A program made the translations under genes and the position numbers. DNA of 64,000 bases from CAYVUB01 sp964454675 (GTDB lineage Bacteria > Bacteroidota > Bacteroidia > Flavobacteriales > Flavobacteriaceae). Below are positions 1 to 7,605 of the stretch, piece after piece. Location of the stretch: positions 74,931 to 138,930 of the forward strand of contig CAYVUB010000004.1 of assembly GCA_964454675.1 (NCBI GenBank), given 5' to 3'. How positions within the stretch are numbered: position 1 is the stretch's first letter; the number at the start of each line of letters is the position of its first letter. The notes below the pieces were generated by a model. It was not told the origin of the DNA. It worked only from the letters and a program-made list of their open reading frames with translations, and searched no databases.

Positions 1-966
1 ATCGAATACTACGTGATTACCAATCATTGCCTGGTCTAAGTTAGCATTTTTTATCACCGAATGGTTTTGTATTAAACTATTTTTAACGGTTGATGCTTCA
101 ATTTTACAATTAGAACCAATGGATACATTGGGTCCTATTGTCGTATTTGTCAACTCTACATTTTCACCAATAAAACATGGTTCAATAATGGTGGAATTAT
201 GATTTTTGACGCTTGACGCTATCATTTGTTCGACACCATCATTTTTCAAAAAGCCCAACATTCTGGAATTGGTTTCGACTGTTACGGGTTTGTTGCCGCA
301 ATCCATCCACTCATCAACTTCGCCTGTTTTAAAGACTTTTCCGTTTGCCATCATGCGTTTGATACCATCGTTAATCTGGTATTCGCCACCATTGACGATA
401 TTGTTGTCCAGTACAAACTGTAATTCGTCTTTTAAAACGCCAACATCTTTAAAGTAGTATATACCTATTACAGCCAAATCACTTACAAAGGTTTGCGGTT
501 TTTCAACCAGTTCGATGATTTCGTTGTTTTGATTGAGTTTTACCACGCCAAATGCTTCGGGTTCATTGACTTGCTTTACCCAAATAACAGCGTCGGCATT
601 GGTATCCAAATTAAAATCGGCGCGAATCAAGGTATCTGCATAGGCAATCACTGCCGGCCCGGAAAGTGATGGTTTGGCACACATAATGGCGTGACCGGTT
701 CCTAATGCTTCGTTTTGATAATAAATTGTTCCTTTTGCTCCTAATTTTTCGGCAATGGCAGTCAGGTCTTCTTCTACTTTTGTGCCAAAACTTTCGTGAA
801 TGATAAATGCTATTTCATCAATGGGTTGATTTAAAACACCTGCAATATCTTCAACCAAACGATGAACGATTGGTTTTCCCGCAACCGGAATTAATGGTTT
901 TGGAACTGTTAATGTATGTGGACGAAGGCGTGAGCCTCTGCCTGCCATGGGTACTATTATTTTCAT
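1..966 (-). CDS. Sugar-phosphate nucleotidyltransferase, 3' end cut by window edge
   Basis: The visible 322 codons begin with ATG and an N-terminal nucleotide-binding signature (GRGSRLRPHTLTVPKPLIPV, about residues 9-28), the G-x-G-x-R-L-x-P...PKP motif of enzymes that join a sugar 1-phosphate to an NTP. The last part visible reads as a left-handed beta-helix (IGPNVSIGSN and similar hexapeptides). The family makes NDP-sugars such as dTDP-glucose or GDP-mannose; the exact sugar cannot be told. The gene lies upstream-oriented of dut and a flippase, a common flavobacterial order, with a GIY-YIG gene inserted between. The C-terminus lies outside the window. Confidence 0.85.
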   Translation of the reverse strand, partial: MKIIVPMAGRGSRLRPHTLTVPKPLIPVAGKPIVHRLVEDIAGVLNQPIDEIAFIIHESFGTKVEEDLTAIAEKLGAKGTIYYQNEALGTGHAIMCAKPSLSGPAVIAYADTLIRADFNLDTNADAVIWVKQVNEPEAFGVVKLNQNNEIIELVEKPQTFVSDLAVIGIYYFKDVGVLKDELQFVLDNNIVNGGEYQINDGIKRMMANGKVFKTGEVDEWMDCGNKPVTVETNSRMLGFLKNDGVEQMIASSVKNHNSTIIEPCFIGENVELTNTTIGPNVSIGSNCKIEASTVKNSLIQNHSVIKNANLDQAMIGNHVVFD

Positions 967-970
967 CTGT

Positions 971-990
971 ATGCCCGCGAAAGCGGGTAT
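971..990. repeat. REP-like hairpin A beside the GIY-YIG gene
   Basis: A 20-nt palindrome with a CCCGC/GCGGG core stem, one G-T pair and two further A-T pairs closed over a GAAA tetraloop. It sits 5 nt upstream of the nucleotidyltransferase start codon and 17 nt past the GIY-YIG stop. It has the same stem length (8) and loop length (4) as the hairpin at 1423-1442, but in the opposite orientation judged by the loop sequence (TTTC on the minus strand here, CTTC on the plus strand there). Confidence 0.7.
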
Positions 991-1006
991 CTTTTATATG
1001 TTATAC

Positions 1007-1315
1007 TTATTCTCTTATTTTATTATAATTCCAATTTAAACTTATGTCCATCCAACTTGGGTTTAGTTCTTCTATAAGTTTAATCTTCCATTCTCTTTTC
1101 CATTTTTTCAAACTTTTTTCTCGTTTAACAGCCTCATTTCCATCATAAAACTCTTCAATGTAAACCAACTTGTCACAATTATATTTTGCTGTAAACGATT
1201 TTGGATAAACTTTTAATTTATGCTCTTTAATTCTTTCGTCAATATTATCAGTAATTCCAACGTATAAAACACCTTGTAGTTTATTTGTCATTATATAAAT
1301 ATGCCAATGTTTCAT
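1007..1315 (-). CDS. GIY-YIG endonuclease-domain protein
   Basis: A 102-residue single-domain protein of the UvrC/URI-type GIY-YIG nuclease fold. The paired motif is visible as IYIMTNK at residues 6-12 and LYVGIT at 17-22, followed by the conserved arginine (DERIKEHK) and the C-terminal KSLKKWKREWK...NPSW block that carries the catalytic glutamate region. The family cuts DNA, but the role of these small stand-alone members is not established; many automatic annotations call them excinuclease subunits, which is not justified. The gene is isolated between a nucleotidyltransferase and dut, runs in the same direction, and is bracketed by two matching inverted hairpins, which suggests a mobile unit rather than a resident operon member. 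Confidence 0.85.
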   Translation of the reverse strand: MKHWHIYIMTNKLQGVLYVGITDNIDERIKEHKLKVYPKSFTAKYNCDKLVYIEEFYDGNEAVKREKSLKKWKREWKIKLIEELNPSWMDISLNWNYNKIRE

Positions 1316-1422
1316 TTGTACTAATTATGAGATTCTTATCTTAAAGCTAGCTTTATAGTATCTTAATCTTATAATAATCTCTCTTCTGAAAAACTTTCAC
1401 AATCCTTATTCATTTGGACGAG

Positions 1423-1442
1423 ATTCCTGCCTTCGCAGGAAT
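1423..1442. repeat. REP-like hairpin B abutting the dut stop codon
   Basis: A perfect 8-bp stem (ATTCCTGC/GCAGGAAT) closed by a CTTC tetraloop. Its last base is the first base, on the plus strand, of the dut stop codon (1442-1444). The core resembles the ATTCC-N-GGAAT type palindromes interspersed in many genomes. It forms an inverted pair with 971-990 around the GIY-YIG gene and could also act as a dut transcript end. Confidence 0.75.
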
Positions 1443-1876
1443 TAGTTACTTCCCGTACTCCCAAATCCGCCTTCGCCTCTTGAGGTTTCAGAAAGGGCTT
1501 CGACTTGCTGCCAATTGGCGCGCTCGTGTTTGGCTATGACCAATTGTGCTATACGTTCGCCGTTTTGAATTTCAAAATCGTCATTGGATAAATTGACTAA
1601 AATAACGCCTATCTCGCCACGATAATCGGCATCGATGGTTCCGGGACTGTTTAAAACCGTAATGCCTTTTTTTGCTGCGAGTCCGCTTCTTGGGCGTACC
1701 TGAGCTTCATACCCTATGGGCAGCTCAATAAATAATCCTGTACCAACGATAGTGCGCTCTAAGGGTTTTAAAGTTCTTGATTCTGACAGATTGGCTCTTA
1801 AATCCATGCCTGCCGATGCGATGGTTTCATAGTTAGGCAGCTCATGATTTGATTTATTGATGATTTTGATAGTCAT
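1442..1876 (-). CDS. dut: dUTP diphosphatase
   Basis: Hydrolyses dUTP to dUMP and pyrophosphate, keeping uracil out of DNA and feeding dTMP synthesis; the active enzyme is a trimer. All five family motifs are present in 144 residues: ASAGMDLRA (motif I), PRSGLAAK (II), GTIDADYRGEIGV with the catalytic Asp (III), GERIAQLV (IV) and the C-terminal arm RGEGGFGSTG (V). Length is normal for the bacterial enzyme. The start lies 1 nt from the stop of the upstream flippase gene, so both are probably on one mRNA. Confidence 0.97.
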   Translation of the reverse strand: MTIKIINKSNHELPNYETIASAGMDLRANLSESRTLKPLERTIVGTGLFIELPIGYEAQVRPRSGLAAKKGITVLNSPGTIDADYRGEIGVILVNLSNDDFEIQNGERIAQLVIAKHERANWQQVEALSETSRGEGGFGSTGSN

Positions 1877-1877
1877 T

Positions 1878-3338
1878 TCAACGTTTTAAAATTTGTTTGA
1901 TTTGTTTTTTCTCTGAAACATATACAATACTCAAAAATACGATTAACAATATAATTCCGACAATAAATTTATCTCTAAAAACATAGAACGACAAACCTGA
2001 AAACAGAACAGATACCGACAGATATAGACCTATCCGTTTTAAATCGTAAGGAATCGGGTAGTATTTTCTTCCGTAATAATACGACAAAACCATCATCAAC
2101 GCATAAGCGCATAGTGTTGCAATCGCCGAGCCTTTATAGCTCATAATGGGAATCAACCAAAAATTTAAGACCAAGGTTAACAATGCGCCCAAAACAGAAA
2201 TATAGGCGCCAAATTTTGTCCTGTCTGTAATTTTGTACCATACCGATAAGTTATGATAAATACCCAAGCAGAAATTTGCCAACAAAACTAAAGGTACTAC
2301 CCACATAGCTTCGTAGTAAGCTTCACTGCGGATGATGATAGGCTTTATTACATCTGCAAAGACAACCACCGCCAGTAAAATGACCGAGCCCAATGCGACA
2401 AAAAAGTTCAGGATTTTTGCATAGTTTGTCTGTGGGTTTTCGGTTTGTGAATGACTGAAAAAATACGGTTCAATACCCAATCTGTAGCCTGTTGCAAACA
2501 ATGTCATAAATAGTGACAGCTTGTAGCAAGCCGAATACATGCCTATTTCGGTTTCGGCAATATCAGCAGGTAATAATTTATCAAGTAAAATGCGGTCAAA
2601 GGTTTCATTGATTGAAAACGCCACGCCGGCAATCAATACCGGAAACGCATAACGCATCATTTGTTTCCATAAATCGCGATTGAAAACGTAAGTCAATTTT
2701 ATATAAAACGGCATTAAGACGATTAATGTTACTGCGCTTGCCACAAGATTGGCTATGAAAATATAACTGATTTCAAAATTCTCTATATAAATACTGTCAA
2801 ATACTGAATTGCCTTGAGCCAGATTTTTTAAACCCAACAGGAAAAACAAATTGAGCCCTATATTGATAACCACATTCAATATTTTGACGATAGCATATTT
2901 TACAGGTCTTTGCATTGCCCGTAACCATGCAAAAGGGATGATTACCAAAGCATCCAGCAATAATATCCAAATTACCAAATGGATATATTCGGCTTTAATT
3001 CCTGTAATGGCAGCAATGTGATTTTGAAGCAACAGCGCCAAAACAAAAAATCCTAAAGACGATATGATTAATGATATAGCAGATGTTCCTGTAACCTTAT
3101 TTTTATTGGGTTCTTTGCTGTAAAACCGAAAAAATGCGGTTTCCATACCATACGCCAATATCACGTTGAAAATAACAAAATATGAAAAGATGACACTTAC
3201 TTTACCATATTCGGCTACAGAAGGAAGCACGCCTTCCGAAGTATAAAGCGGCACCAGCAAAAAGCTAAGCATACGAGGCAATACCGTTGCCAAACCGTAA
3301 ATAGCTGTTTGTTTAAAAAGTAGTCTTAAGCCGCTCAA
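1878..3338 (-). CDS. Polysaccharide flippase, MOP superfamily
   Basis: A 486-residue multi-spanning membrane protein, 12-14 hydrophobic helices by eye, opening with FKQTAIYGLATVLPRMLSF, typical of Wzx/MurJ-like lipid-linked oligosaccharide flippases. It should move an undecaprenyl-linked glycan across the inner membrane; the substrate is unknown. The only start that keeps the first helix is TTG at 3336-3338: an in-frame TAA lies three codons upstream and no ATG follows until inside the first membrane segment. It is followed at 1 nt by dut. It is distinct from the flippase at 33248-34513 within the glycan locus. Confidence 0.88.
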   Translation of the reverse strand: MSGLRLLFKQTAIYGLATVLPRMLSFLLVPLYTSEGVLPSVAEYGKVSVIFSYFVIFNVILAYGMETAFFRFYSKEPNKNKVTGTSAISLIISSLGFFVLALLLQNHIAAITGIKAEYIHLVIWILLLDALVIIPFAWLRAMQRPVKYAIVKILNVVINIGLNLFFLLGLKNLAQGNSVFDSIYIENFEISYIFIANLVASAVTLIVLMPFYIKLTYVFNRDLWKQMMRYAFPVLIAGVAFSINETFDRILLDKLLPADIAETEIGMYSACYKLSLFMTLFATGYRLGIEPYFFSHSQTENPQTNYAKILNFFVALGSVILLAVVVFADVIKPIIIRSEAYYEAMWVVPLVLLANFCLGIYHNLSVWYKITDRTKFGAYISVLGALLTLVLNFWLIPIMSYKGSAIATLCAYALMMVLSYYYGRKYYPIPYDLKRIGLYLSVSVLFSGLSFYVFRDKFIVGIILLIVFLSIVYVSEKKQIKQILKR

Positions 3339-3407
3339 ATGGAATTAGGTATTTGTAGCGATAAAAATACAGTATTCTTTATCGATTTGCAATGCTTTGA
3401 TTTTTCA

Positions 3408-3438
3408 ATAAAAACCCTTACTTAAAGAAGCAAGGGTT
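3408..3438 (-). terminator. Rho-independent terminator after atpG
   Basis: Read on the minus strand, AACCCTTGCTT pairs with AGTAAGGGTT, with one mismatch, over a short loop and is followed by TTTATT. It lies about 150 nt past the atpG stop and before the flippase gene, so it probably ends the ATP synthase transcript. Confidence 0.6.
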
Positions 3439-3466
3439 GATTATGTTATTGCGCTTGGTGTGTGAG

Positions 3467-3487
3467 ATGCTGAAACAAGTTCAGCAT
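3467..3487. repeat. REP-like hairpin C
   Basis: Perfect 8-bp stem ATGCTGAA/TTCAGCAT with a 5-nt loop, preceded by GAG and followed by GAC. The stem length and GAGAT lead-in recall hairpin B at 1423-1442. It lies between the atpG terminator and the tandem repeats that follow atpG. Confidence 0.65.
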
Positions 3488-3497
3488 GACAATCCAT

Positions 3498-3605
3498 CTA
3501 ATTGCTCAACGCATCGACAATGTTTAGCATTTGGCTTCGCCTAATTGCTCAACGCATCGGCAATGTTTAGCATTTGGCTTCGCCTAATTGCTCAACGCAT
3601 CGGCA
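3498..3605. repeat. 43-bp tandem repeat derived from the atpG 3' end
   Basis: Two full 43-bp units begin at 3498 and 3541, and a third partial unit of 22 bp begins at 3584, which is the atpG stop codon. The partial copy is the last codons of atpG (Ala-Asp-Ala-Leu-Ser-Asn-stop). Units differ by a single base (GACAA versus GGCAA). The repeat therefore duplicates the end of the coding sequence plus its 3' flank downstream of the gene, without changing the protein. Confidence 0.85.
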
Positions 3606-4444
3606 CCACCGACAATTTCCAAAATTTCGTTGGTAATGGCTGCCTGACGTGCTTTGTTATACGTTAGCTTTAACTGGTCTCTAAGCTCGGTGGCATTGTC
3701 TGTTGCTTTATGCATCGCCGTCATACGTGCGCCGTGCTCAGAAGCAAATGAATCTCTTACGGCTTTGTATAATTGCGTTTTTAATGATTTTGGAATCAAT
3801 TGTTCCACAATTTCTGCTTTTGAAGGCTCAAAAATGTAGTCCAGACTTACATTAGCATCTTTTGCGATAGGAACAATAGGTAAAAACTGCTCTGTGATAA
3901 TCTCCTGAGTGGCGGCATTTTTGAATTTGTTGTAAACGATTTCAATTTTGTCAAATTCGCCTGCAACAAATTTATCCATAAGTGACTGAGATATTTCGGA
4001 TACATTATCAAAGGTTAATGCATCAAAAACATCACTGTGATTGGCAATTACGTTTCCTCCTTTTTTAAAGGCATCATTTCCTTTTTTACCAATAGCAATA
4101 TAAGATACTTCCTGATTTGCATAGGTTTCCGAAGCCAGCTTGTTTACGGTTTTAATGATGTTTGAGTTAAATGCACCACACAAACCCCTGTTTGAAGTTA
4201 CGGCAACGATAAGAACTTTCTTTACTTCGCGTTGTGCAGAAAACTTGCTTCCGGCATCGGCATCGAGCGTTGCGCTTAAACTTTGTAAAAGCTCTGTTAA
4301 CTTATCGGCATAAGGACGCATTGCCGTAATAGCATCCTGTGCTTTTTTCAACTTGGCAGCCGATACCATTTTCATGGCACTGGTAATCTGCATGGTTGAA
4401 GATACCGATGTAATTCTGTTACGTATTTCTTTTAAGTTTGCCAT
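3584..4444 (-). CDS. atpG: ATP synthase F1 subunit gamma
   Basis: The central stalk of F1, which turns inside the alpha3beta3 ring and couples proton flow to ATP synthesis. The 286-residue product opens with MANLKEIRNRITSVSSTMQITSAMKMVSAAKLKKAQ, the conserved N-terminal coiled coil, and ends with the matching helix (TELRDQLKLTYNKARQAAITNEILEI). The start was placed at ATG 4442-4444; a GTG four codons upstream would add residues not seen in the family. It is the last gene of the atp operon and its 3' end is repeated in tandem downstream. Confidence 0.96.
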   Translation of the reverse strand: MANLKEIRNRITSVSSTMQITSAMKMVSAAKLKKAQDAITAMRPYADKLTELLQSLSATLDADAGSKFSAQREVKKVLIVAVTSNRGLCGAFNSNIIKTVNKLASETYANQEVSYIAIGKKGNDAFKKGGNVIANHSDVFDALTFDNVSEISQSLMDKFVAGEFDKIEIVYNKFKNAATQEIITEQFLPIVPIAKDANVSLDYIFEPSKAEIVEQLIPKSLKTQLYKAVRDSFASEHGARMTAMHKATDNATELRDQLKLTYNKARQAAITNEILEIVGGADALSN

Positions 4445-4450
4445 AATAAG

Positions 4451-4545
4451 CCTCACCTAACCTCCCCATAGGGGAGGAATTAATTGATTATGTTTTATAA
4501 ATCCCTTCCTGAAAAGCTCCTTCCCTTTGGGAAGGTTGGGATGGG
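4451..4545. repeat. Inverted pair of 17-bp hairpins between atpA and atpG
   Basis: The spacer holds CCTCCCC-ATA-GGGGAGG (4461-4477) and CCTTCCC-TTT-GGGAAGG (4519-4535). With flanks included, the first aligns with the reverse complement of the second (CC-A-CC-AACCT-CCC pattern), so they form an inverted pair of related repeats, like the paired REP units of enterobacteria. They fill almost the whole intergenic space inside the operon, where they could alter mRNA stability or the expression ratio of alpha and gamma. Confidence 0.7.
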
Positions 4546-4549
4546 CATT

Positions 4550-6130
4550 TTATCTTTTATAGTTCGCTGATAATTCCTTAGCAACAACGGTCAATACATC
4601 TGTTACCTCATCAGTTAATTTTCCCGCTTTCAACTCTGCAAGAACATTGCTGTGTTTTGCTTTTAAAAACTCTAAAAAGTCGCGCTCAAATTCTTTTACT
4701 TTTTCAACAGGAACATCTCTTAATAAGTTTTTAGAACCCGCATAGATGATTGCTACCTGATCTTCAACTGTAAACGGATCGTTTTGAGCTTGCTTTAAGA
4801 TTTCAACGTTACGTTTTCCCTTTTCAATAACATTTAATGTAACCGCATCAAGGTCTGAACCAAACTTAGCAAACGCTTCCAATTCACGGAATTGTGCCTG
4901 GTCTAACTTTAATGTACCTGCCACTTTTTTCATTGATTTGATTTGCGCGTTACCACCAACACGAGATACCGAAATACCCACATTAATTGCCGGGCGTACA
5001 CCAGAGTTGAACAAATCACCATCCAGGAAAATCTGACCGTCTGTAATGGATATTACGTTGGTTGGAATATATGCCGATACGTCACCTGCTTGTGTTTCGA
5101 TGATTGGCAATGCTGTTAATGAACCGCCACCTTTTACGATTGGTTTTAAAACCTCAGGTAAATCGTTCATGTTTTTTGCAATCTCATCATTGGCAATCAC
5201 TTTAGCCGAACGCTCCAATAAACGGGAATGTAAGTAGAAAACGTCACCCGGATACGCCTCACGTCCCGGTGGACGACGTAACAATAAAGACACCTCACGG
5301 TATGCCACGGCTTGTTTTGACAAATCATCATAAATGATTAATGCCGGACGACCGGTATCTCTAAAATACTCACCAATAGCAGCACCGGCAAATGGCGCAT
5401 AAACCTGCATAGGCGCAGGATCTGAAGCATTTGCAGCAACAATAACCGTGTAGGCCATTGCACCTCTGTCTTCTAATGTTTTTGCAATATTTGCTACCGT
5501 TGACGCTTTTTGACCAACAGCAACATATATACAGAATACAGGTTCGCCTGCATCATAAAATTCTTTTTGATTTAAAATGGTGTCGATACAAACCGTTGTT
5601 TTTCCTGTTTGACGGTCACCAATTACCAGCTCACGTTGACCACGACCCACAGGAATCATCGCGTCGATAGATTTGATACCTGTTTGTAATGGTTCTGTTA
5701 CCGGTTGACGGTAGATAACTCCCGGTGCTTTACGCTCCAAAGGCATATCATAAAGCGTTCCGCCGATAGGCCCTTTACCATCAATAGGATTTCCTAAAGT
5801 GTCCACTACACGACCAACGATTTCTTCACCTACTTTAAGCGATGCAATACGTTTAGTACGCTTTACGGTCGAACCTTCACTGATAGATTTTGACGGTCCT
5901 AATAATACAACACCCACGTTGTCTTCTTCAAGGTTTAGTACGATACCTTCAAGACCATCGGTAAACTCTACCAATTCGCCATATTGAACATTTGATAATC
6001 CATATACACGTGCAATACCGTCACCAACAGTAAGTACAGTTCCTACTTCGTCTAATGAAGCACTTGCTTCAAAACCTGAAAGTTGTTGCTTTAAGATTGC
6101 TGATATTTCAGCCGGTTTAACTTCTGCCAT
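4550..6130 (-). CDS. atpA: ATP synthase F1 subunit alpha
   Basis: Non-catalytic nucleotide-binding subunit of F1. The 526-residue product has the Walker A motif GDRQTGKT at residues 171-178, the upstream ITP-type sequence around GIKSIDAMIPVGRGQRELVIG, the alpha arginine-finger region (SVSRVGGNAQ) and the usual C-terminal helical domain. Length and start (ATG) are normal. It lies 41 nt after atpH. The beta and epsilon subunits needed to complete F1 are not in this window. Confidence 0.98.
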   Translation of the reverse strand: MAEVKPAEISAILKQQLSGFEASASLDEVGTVLTVGDGIARVYGLSNVQYGELVEFTDGLEGIVLNLEEDNVGVVLLGPSKSISEGSTVKRTKRIASLKVGEEIVGRVVDTLGNPIDGKGPIGGTLYDMPLERKAPGVIYRQPVTEPLQTGIKSIDAMIPVGRGQRELVIGDRQTGKTTVCIDTILNQKEFYDAGEPVFCIYVAVGQKASTVANIAKTLEDRGAMAYTVIVAANASDPAPMQVYAPFAGAAIGEYFRDTGRPALIIYDDLSKQAVAYREVSLLLRRPPGREAYPGDVFYLHSRLLERSAKVIANDEIAKNMNDLPEVLKPIVKGGGSLTALPIIETQAGDVSAYIPTNVISITDGQIFLDGDLFNSGVRPAINVGISVSRVGGNAQIKSMKKVAGTLKLDQAQFRELEAFAKFGSDLDAVTLNVIEKGKRNVEILKQAQNDPFTVEDQVAIIYAGSKNLLRDVPVEKVKEFERDFLEFLKAKHSNVLAELKAGKLTDEVTDVLTVVAKELSANYKR

Positions 6131-6171
6131 TTTATTAATTTTGAATTCAGAATTGAGAATTCTGAATTATT

Positions 6172-6705
6172 TTAGTTTAACGTAAATTCTCTTTTTAACT
6201 TGTTTAATTTGTTTGCAATACTTGCATCATATTGTATATCACCAACACGTAGTATAAAACCTCCTAAAACAGATTCATCTACGATATTCTCTATAGATGC
6301 TTCTTTACCGGTAAGCTCTTTTACTTTGGCGAGAACTTTTGATGTTAACTCGCCGGTTAACGGCACAGCGGTGGTAACTATTGCTGTTTGCTCTCCTTGT
6401 GACTGTGTATAAAGCTGGTTGTAGCTGTGAGCAATATCACCTAATATCTGAATACGCTTGTTTATTATCAATGTATCGATAAGGTTGTTGGTCAATTGGT
6501 TGTTGTCTTTAAAAATAGCCGATAAAGCCGATTTTTTAACCGCCGCCGGAATAACAGGGCTTTGAAGCATATCTGTCAATTCCTTGTTTTCACTAACAGC
6601 ATTTGCTATAGAGCTCATATCATTATTTAAAACCTCGGCTGATTTTTGCTCTTCAGCGAGACTTAAAAGTGCTTTTGCGTATCGTATTGCTGCTCTTTGT
6701 GCCAT
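6172..6705 (-). CDS. atpH: ATP synthase F1 subunit delta
   Basis: Peripheral-stalk subunit (OSCP/delta) that joins the b subunits to the top of F1. At 177 residues it has the N-terminal helical bundle (AAIRYAKALLSLAEEQ, typical RYAxALxxLA start) and the C-terminal motif ESVLGGFILRVGDIQYDASIANKL, the best-conserved delta signature. ATG start. It follows atpF after 77 nt; that gap carries a palindromic repeat. Confidence 0.96.
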   Translation of the reverse strand: MAQRAAIRYAKALLSLAEEQKSAEVLNNDMSSIANAVSENKELTDMLQSPVIPAAVKKSALSAIFKDNNQLTNNLIDTLIINKRIQILGDIAHSYNQLYTQSQGEQTAIVTTAVPLTGELTSKVLAKVKELTGKEASIENIVDESVLGGFILRVGDIQYDASIANKLNKLKREFTLN

Positions 6706-6718
6706 AAGCCTACCTAAG

Positions 6719-6760
6719 TCCTTTCTACTTCGACTGCGCTCAGCACAGGCTCGGAAAGGA
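6719..6760. repeat. Palindromic repeat between atpF and atpH
   Basis: TCCTTTC pairs with GAAAGGA across a 28-nt loop that holds CTTCGACTGCGCTCAGCACAGG, a sequence type I recognise as recurring between genes in flavobacterial genomes. Together with 3467-3487 and 4451-4545 it makes three insert-like palindromes in the downstream part of the atp operon. Its repeat status cannot be proved from one copy. Confidence 0.45.
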
Positions 6761-6782
6761 TTTCTTTTTTGTTATACTTTAA

Positions 6783-7277
6783 TTAGTTTAATGTTGCTTC
6801 ACCCAACATCGTTTCAACCAATTGTAATTGTTTGTCTTTGTTGGATAATTCTGCACGTACTACTTTTTCTGCGATTTCAACAGATAAGTTTGCTACCTGA
6901 TTTTTCAATTCGGCCATTGCGGCTTTTTTCTCGCTTTCAATAGCTGCCTGTGCCTGAGTAATGATAGAAGCTGCTTGTGCTTGTGCTTCATCTTTAGCAT
7001 CGGCAATCATTTTGTTTTTGATGTCGCGGGCTTCTTTAAGCATCGTTTCGCGCTCTGCACGAGCTTCGTTTAAAATGCGCTCGTTATCTGCTTTAAGATT
7101 TTCCATTTCTTTACGGGCATTATCGGCAGATGCCAATGCATCCAATATGCCTTGTTCACGGTCACTAACGGAATTCAAAATAGGTTTCCAAGCAAATTTT
7201 CTAAGAATAAACAGAAGTATCAGGAATGTGATAACTGTCCACACTACCAATCCAAAACCGGGGGTTACTAAATCCAT
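6783..7277 (-). CDS. atpF: ATP synthase F0 subunit b
   Basis: Membrane-anchored peripheral stalk. The 164-residue protein starts with one membrane helix (FGLVVWTVITFLILLFILRKFAWKPI, residues 8-33) and continues as a long charged, alanine-rich coiled coil, ending with the family pattern VANLSVEIAEKVVRAEL...LVETMLGE. The KFAWKPI edge of the helix is diagnostic for b. ATG start. It follows atpE after 101 nt. Confidence 0.96.
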   Translation of the reverse strand: MDLVTPGFGLVVWTVITFLILLFILRKFAWKPILNSVSDREQGILDALASADNARKEMENLKADNERILNEARAERETMLKEARDIKNKMIADAKDEAQAQAASIITQAQAAIESEKKAAMAELKNQVANLSVEIAEKVVRAELSNKDKQLQLVETMLGEATLN

Positions 7278-7378
7278 ACTATATTAGTTTTGTCTATGTT
7301 TTATGTTTAAATTTTATATTTAAAGTATGCAGAAGCAACCAACCGTTACTTCTGCATCTTTTTGCTTTCAGGTAAAAA

Positions 7379-7588
7379 TTACCCTTGTAATAACGCAACA
7401 ACAACACCAAATAGAGCAACCGCCTCAACGAAAGCTGCAAGAATTAATGCTGATGTTTGAATTTTACCCTGGATTTCCGGTTGACGAGCCATAGCGTCCA
7501 TTGCTGAACCACCTATTTTACCAATACCCAATCCGGCACCGATAGCTGCCAAACCTGCTCCAATAGCTGCAATTCCTGTAATAGTCAT
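7379..7588 (-). CDS. atpE: ATP synthase F0 subunit c
   Basis: Proteolipid of the rotor ring: a 69-residue hairpin of two membrane helices, the first glycine-rich (AAIGAGLAAIGAGLGIGKIGG), then the polar loop ARQPE, then the second helix with the ion-binding carboxylate Glu55 (FVEAVALF). The residues that mark sodium-binding rings, a Gln or Glu in helix 1 and Ser after the carboxylate, are absent (Ala56), so proton coupling is inferred. ATG start, 17 nt after atpB. Confidence 0.97.
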   Translation of the reverse strand: MTITGIAAIGAGLAAIGAGLGIGKIGGSAMDAMARQPEIQGKIQTSALILAAFVEAVALFGVVVALLQG

Positions 7589-7605
7589 AATATAAAGATT
7601 TAAAA

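Noticed and set aside
3498..3605. Possible CRISPR array
   Set aside because: The 43-bp units are directly contiguous, with no spacers between them, and derive from the atpG gene end.
6584..6943. 119-codon plus-strand frame across atpH and atpF
   Set aside because: It lies antisense to two certain subunits and across their spacer; composition is that of a shadow frame.
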